Shown here piece by piece: positions 63,307 through 64,000 of a stretch of DNA of 64,000 nt. Position 1 is the first letter of the stretch; the number at the start of each line of letters is the position of its first letter. The DNA comes from Chrysomallon squamiferum (taxonomy: Eukaryota > Mollusca > Gastropoda > Neomphalida > Peltospiridae): positions 10,862,675 through 10,926,674 of the forward strand of contig CM022674.1 of NCBI GenBank assembly GCA_012295275.1, given 5' to 3'. The notes beneath the pieces are model-generated. The model did not search any database. It was given only the letters and a program-made list of their open reading frames with translations, and had not been told where the DNA came from. The translations under genes were made by a program, and so were the position numbers.

Positions 63307-63646
63307 GTAAAGTGAATTTATATTCTTTTGTATTTATTCACTGCTGTAAAACATTTTTTTTAATTACTTATTTTATTCTGTACAGTTATGTTTCTTTTAC
63401 ATGTGTATAAGTTTTGTTATTTATATTTTCTACTTAAAAATGTACGCACATACGTATATATGTTAGTTTCACTGACAGACATATTTGTTGTGATTTGCAG
63501 AGGCACTGAGTGGTGAGGTGGTACTCAACATCCACGACGAAGCCCGCGCTATCATCCTCCTCAACATCGTGGGCACCAAAATTGACTTTTTTATTTGTCG
63601 TCTGTGTTTTAAGGGCCGCGCTGGCTACAACATCAACATTCTGAAG
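52311..63646 (+). CDS. large lipid transfer protein with vitellogenin-N-like region (5' part, 17 exons, continues past the window)
   Basis: Exons: 52311-52457, 54384-54474, 54886-54919, 55154-55283, 55728-55788, 56470-56576, 56941-57026, 57285-57343, 57534-57655, 58055-58148, 59350-59458, 60339-60516, 60738-60927, 61246-61454, 61965-62089, 62670-62878, 63501-63646. All are GT-AG and phase-consistent, giving 699 codons with no stop. The start is ATGATG with a signal peptide of about 17 residues. Residues 18-300 have the alternating pattern of the beta-barrel of a lipoprotein N-terminal domain (F-E-Y-x-Y-K-F-Y-S at the start, then GEIKHVYHVKNENEQILAVKKSLAAVF). Residues 300-580 are helical, resembling the LPD_N superhelix. 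At least seven N-x-S/T sequons support secretion, and RNKR (475-478) and RHKR (605-608) are possible furin sites. Family assignment rests on layout, not on close recognition; MTP, apolipophorin or vitellogenin-like are all possible, and the C-terminal part is missing. Confidence 0.75.
52494..52600. repeat. (AC)n in intron 1 of gene 2
   Basis: Starts about 37 nt after the exon 1 donor; followed by ACT/ATT-rich DNA to 52800. Confidence 0.95.
54384..54474 (+). CDS. lipid transfer-like protein exon 2
   Basis: Residues 50-80, IGYTNVAETADGQEIYIRIY. The acceptor is TTTTTAG. The donor GA|GTGTGT is weak; a GT two bases later would end in a stop and is rejected because only this one joins exon 3 in frame. 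Confidence 0.75.
54886..54919 (+). CDS. lipid transfer-like protein exon 3 (34 nt)
   Basis: Residues 80-91, SSPGTEWDLSRW with both ends split. A micro-exon supported by phase continuity and good splice sites (TTTTTAG and TG|GTATGT). Confidence 0.7.
55154..55283 (+). CDS. lipid transfer-like protein exon 4
   Basis: Residues 91-134, GEIKHVYHVKNENEQILAVK then KSLAAVFASQL. The pattern G-x-I-x-x-V/F-Y...I-x-x-x-K-x-x-L-A-x-x-F is typical of the vitellogenin-N barrel and is the best family clue in the gene. Its acceptor follows an (ATT)n array at 55101-55143. Confidence 0.85.
55728..55788 (+). CDS. lipid transfer-like protein exon 5
   Basis: Residues 135-155, SVMKKTDDGLQYHVRELGHE, a short charged segment. 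Acceptor CCACAG, donor AAG|GTATGC. Confidence 0.8.
56470..56576 (+). CDS. lipid transfer-like protein exon 6
   Basis: Residues 155-190, alternating beta-type sequence (NSTYTIKTHKHGKVFTKIRH) with two N-glycosylation sequons (NST, NYT). Confidence 0.85.
56941..57026 (+). CDS. lipid transfer-like protein exon 7
   Basis: Residues 191-219, LHFDNKLGSIHTVFINETF, amphipathic beta-strands with sequon NET. The acceptor has an eight-T tract before CAG. Confidence 0.85.
57285..57343 (+). CDS. lipid transfer-like protein exon 8
   Basis: Residues 219-239, FKPYENTRPMHPENEFDKV, a polar linker-like stretch. Confidence 0.82.
57534..57655 (+). CDS. lipid transfer-like protein exon 9
   Basis: Residues 239-279. 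ATGKLLFMSKYKSENTPEKN then sequon NIT and a Gln/Ser-rich acidic end; probably barrel strand plus surface loop. Confidence 0.83.
58055..58148 (+). CDS. lipid transfer-like protein exon 10
   Basis: Residues 280-311, NKPSFKVSLKYITGNLTCMR; beta-strand then sequon NLT and a cysteine. Followed by a 1.2-kb intron that ends in the 34-bp minisatellite. Confidence 0.83.
58750..59333. repeat. 34-bp minisatellite, 17 copies, in intron 10 of gene 2
   Basis: Unit AGATAGAATCAGACTTTCAT then TAACACATTAAACT. 34 bp in most copies; a 36-bp AAGACAG variant recurs. A decayed copy lies at about 58672. The last copy ends 15-20 nt before the exon 11 acceptor. Confidence 0.97.
59350..59458 (+). CDS. lipid transfer-like protein exon 11
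   Basis: Residues 311-347, with CFQNIVSCLRGLKDEEVTQL. Start of the helical region, with a Cys pair seven residues apart. Acceptor CTGTTTCAG lies about 15 nt after the last minisatellite unit. Confidence 0.85.
60026..60080 (-). mobile_element. tRNA-like fragment in intron 11 of gene 2
   Basis: The minus strand reads GGGATTTAGCTCAGTGGTTA then GAG, a typical tRNA 5' half, but the anticodon arm is missing and only a weak B-box-like GTAGAACTC follows. Read as a SINE or tRNA pseudogene fragment. Confidence 0.4.
60091..60271. repeat. tandem direct duplication, two copies of about 85 bp
   Basis: GTTGCTGCCAGTATTATATT to ACACAAATAGAGTTATAG occurs twice, differing mainly in the length of the internal TA and T runs; in intron 11 of gene 2, about 70 bp before exon 12. 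Confidence 0.92.
60339..60516 (+). CDS. lipid transfer-like protein exon 12
   Basis: Residues 347-406, RKHMVDAIAFLDSELSQTIL then LTKVLSHPHPDPFIYKRYLV. Helix-turn-helix pattern as in the LPD_N alpha-superhelix. Confidence 0.86.
60738..60927 (+). CDS. lipid transfer-like protein exon 13
   Basis: Residues 407-470, with TVLTLGAVVNTLQTNGM and ALRIVSKFHDWL. The central T-L-G-A-V-V-N run resembles the conserved hydrophobic helix of LPD_N domains. The donor HG|GTCAGT fits exon 14 in phase. Confidence 0.86.
61246..61454 (+). CDS. lipid transfer-like protein exon 14 with RNKR
   Basis: Residues 470-539. RNKR|S at 475-478 is a furin-type dibasic site near the exon start, then VILLETLGNAGLDQSYVFIE, the L-x-x-L-G-N-A-G element typical of this superfamily, and WVKRAGIHALRQY. 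Confidence 0.88.
61965..62089 (+). CDS. lipid transfer-like protein exon 15
   Basis: Residues 540-581, ILKTAMYDGNEIVRYEAMLQ, another helical repeat with R-x-x-A spacing; matches the L-x-x-I-x-x-x-x...E-x-R-x-x-A pattern of LPD_N. Confidence 0.85.
62670..62878 (+). CDS. lipid transfer-like protein exon 16 with RHKR
   Basis: Residues 581-651. HHGRHKR|SV (RHKR 605-608) is a strong furin-type motif just after the helical region, close to where insect apolipophorins are cut. It is followed by beta-type sequence FELTSPSVNWAKVLGTEKVG. Confidence 0.87.
63501..63646 (+). CDS. lipid transfer-like protein exon 17 (last in window)
   Basis: Residues 651-699, GEVVLNIHDEARAIILLNIV then CRLCFKGRAGYNINILK. 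Seems more GC-rich than the other exons. Donor AAG|GTTTGT; the next exon lies beyond the window. Its last 24 bases and the start of the next intron are duplicated at 63734-63815. Confidence 0.82.
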
Positions 63647-63815
63647 GTTTGTCAGTGTTCACAGTTATCAGTACATTGAACTTAAATTTAAAATTTCATT
63701 AATTATTTTATATTTTGATAAAATATATATATGGCTGCAATATCAACTTTCTCAAGGTTTGTCAGTGTTCAGATACTGTCAATTCAATGAATTTAAATTT
63801 AAAATTATTACATAC
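63622..63815. repeat. duplication of the exon 17 end and intron 17 start
   Basis: Sequence from GGCTACAACATCAACATTCT (63622, coding) through the donor and on to AATTTAAATTTAAAATT recurs from about 63734 with several substitutions. The second copy keeps AAGGTTTGT but has no acceptor before it. Confidence 0.88.
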
Positions 63816-64000
63816 TATTGATATGTTATAAGTTTTATTAATCTTATTTAATATCTTAATTAAATATATTGACATTTTTTTAAGTATAATTAAATTAAAA
63901 GTTTTGAAAAGGCTAAAAAATGTATTAAATATTTTTTAATGATATTATTTGTTATTTTCGTACTGTAGATCAAATGAAAAAATAAAATAAAATAAAAATG

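Noticed and set aside
52311-63646. Calling gene 2 MTP, vitellogenin or apolipophorin by name
   Set aside because: General layout fits the superfamily but I see no diagnostic block specific to one family, and the C-terminal half is missing.

Overview
This is eukaryotic nuclear DNA: intron-rich, AT-rich and loaded with microsatellites. I read it as an invertebrate animal, plausibly a lophotrochozoan or mollusc. That placement is an inference from gene structure (short exons, introns of about 0.1-4 kb), gene content and the very heavy AAT/GA/CA/TA repeat load; nothing in the sequence proves it. There are no operons, ribosome binding sites, CRISPR arrays or prokaryotic features. Most long open frames are translations of microsatellites (poly-Ile, poly-Leu, Arg-Glu, Ser-Leu, Val-Cys) and are not genes.

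Two protein-coding genes can be assembled exon by exon with consistent GT-AG junctions and phases. (1) Minus strand, 19824 down to 2859: a complete 22-coding-exon M13 zinc metallopeptidase (neprilysin/endothelin-converting-enzyme type). It encodes 749 residues with one N-terminal membrane anchor, the HEITH and ENIAD zinc motifs and a C-terminal CYVW. The exon lengths sum to exactly 2250 nt. (2) Plus strand, 52311 to 63646 and beyond the window: the first 17 exons (699 codons) of a secreted protein that looks like a large lipid transfer protein with a vitellogenin-N-type region. It has a signal peptide, at least seven N-glycosylation sequons and two RxKR dibasic sites. Its 3' end is outside the window.

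Layout: 1-2858 is the 3' flank of gene 1, with a CRE/CCAAT/E-box cluster that runs into the stop codon. 2859-19860 is gene 1, whose introns are full of microsatellites, several of which directly form the 3' splice-site tracts. 19861-52310 is a 32-kb gene-poor interval. It holds possible upstream non-coding exons of gene 1 (27285-27347, 31678-31802 and possibly 46203-46390), a 2-kb 50-bp satellite (24325-26355), a 21-bp repeat that stays open in several frames (29745-30052), a 467-bp foldback element (35316-35782), a roughly 45-bp minisatellite (44751-45540) and many dinucleotide tracts. 52311-64000 is gene 2, with a 34-bp minisatellite abutting exon 11 and a partial duplication of the exon 17 end.

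The two genes are transcribed away from each other and show no sign of working in one pathway. Gene 1 would be an ectoenzyme that cleaves peptides at the cell surface; gene 2 would be a secreted lipid carrier. The interval between them is the likely home of both sets of regulatory sequences.
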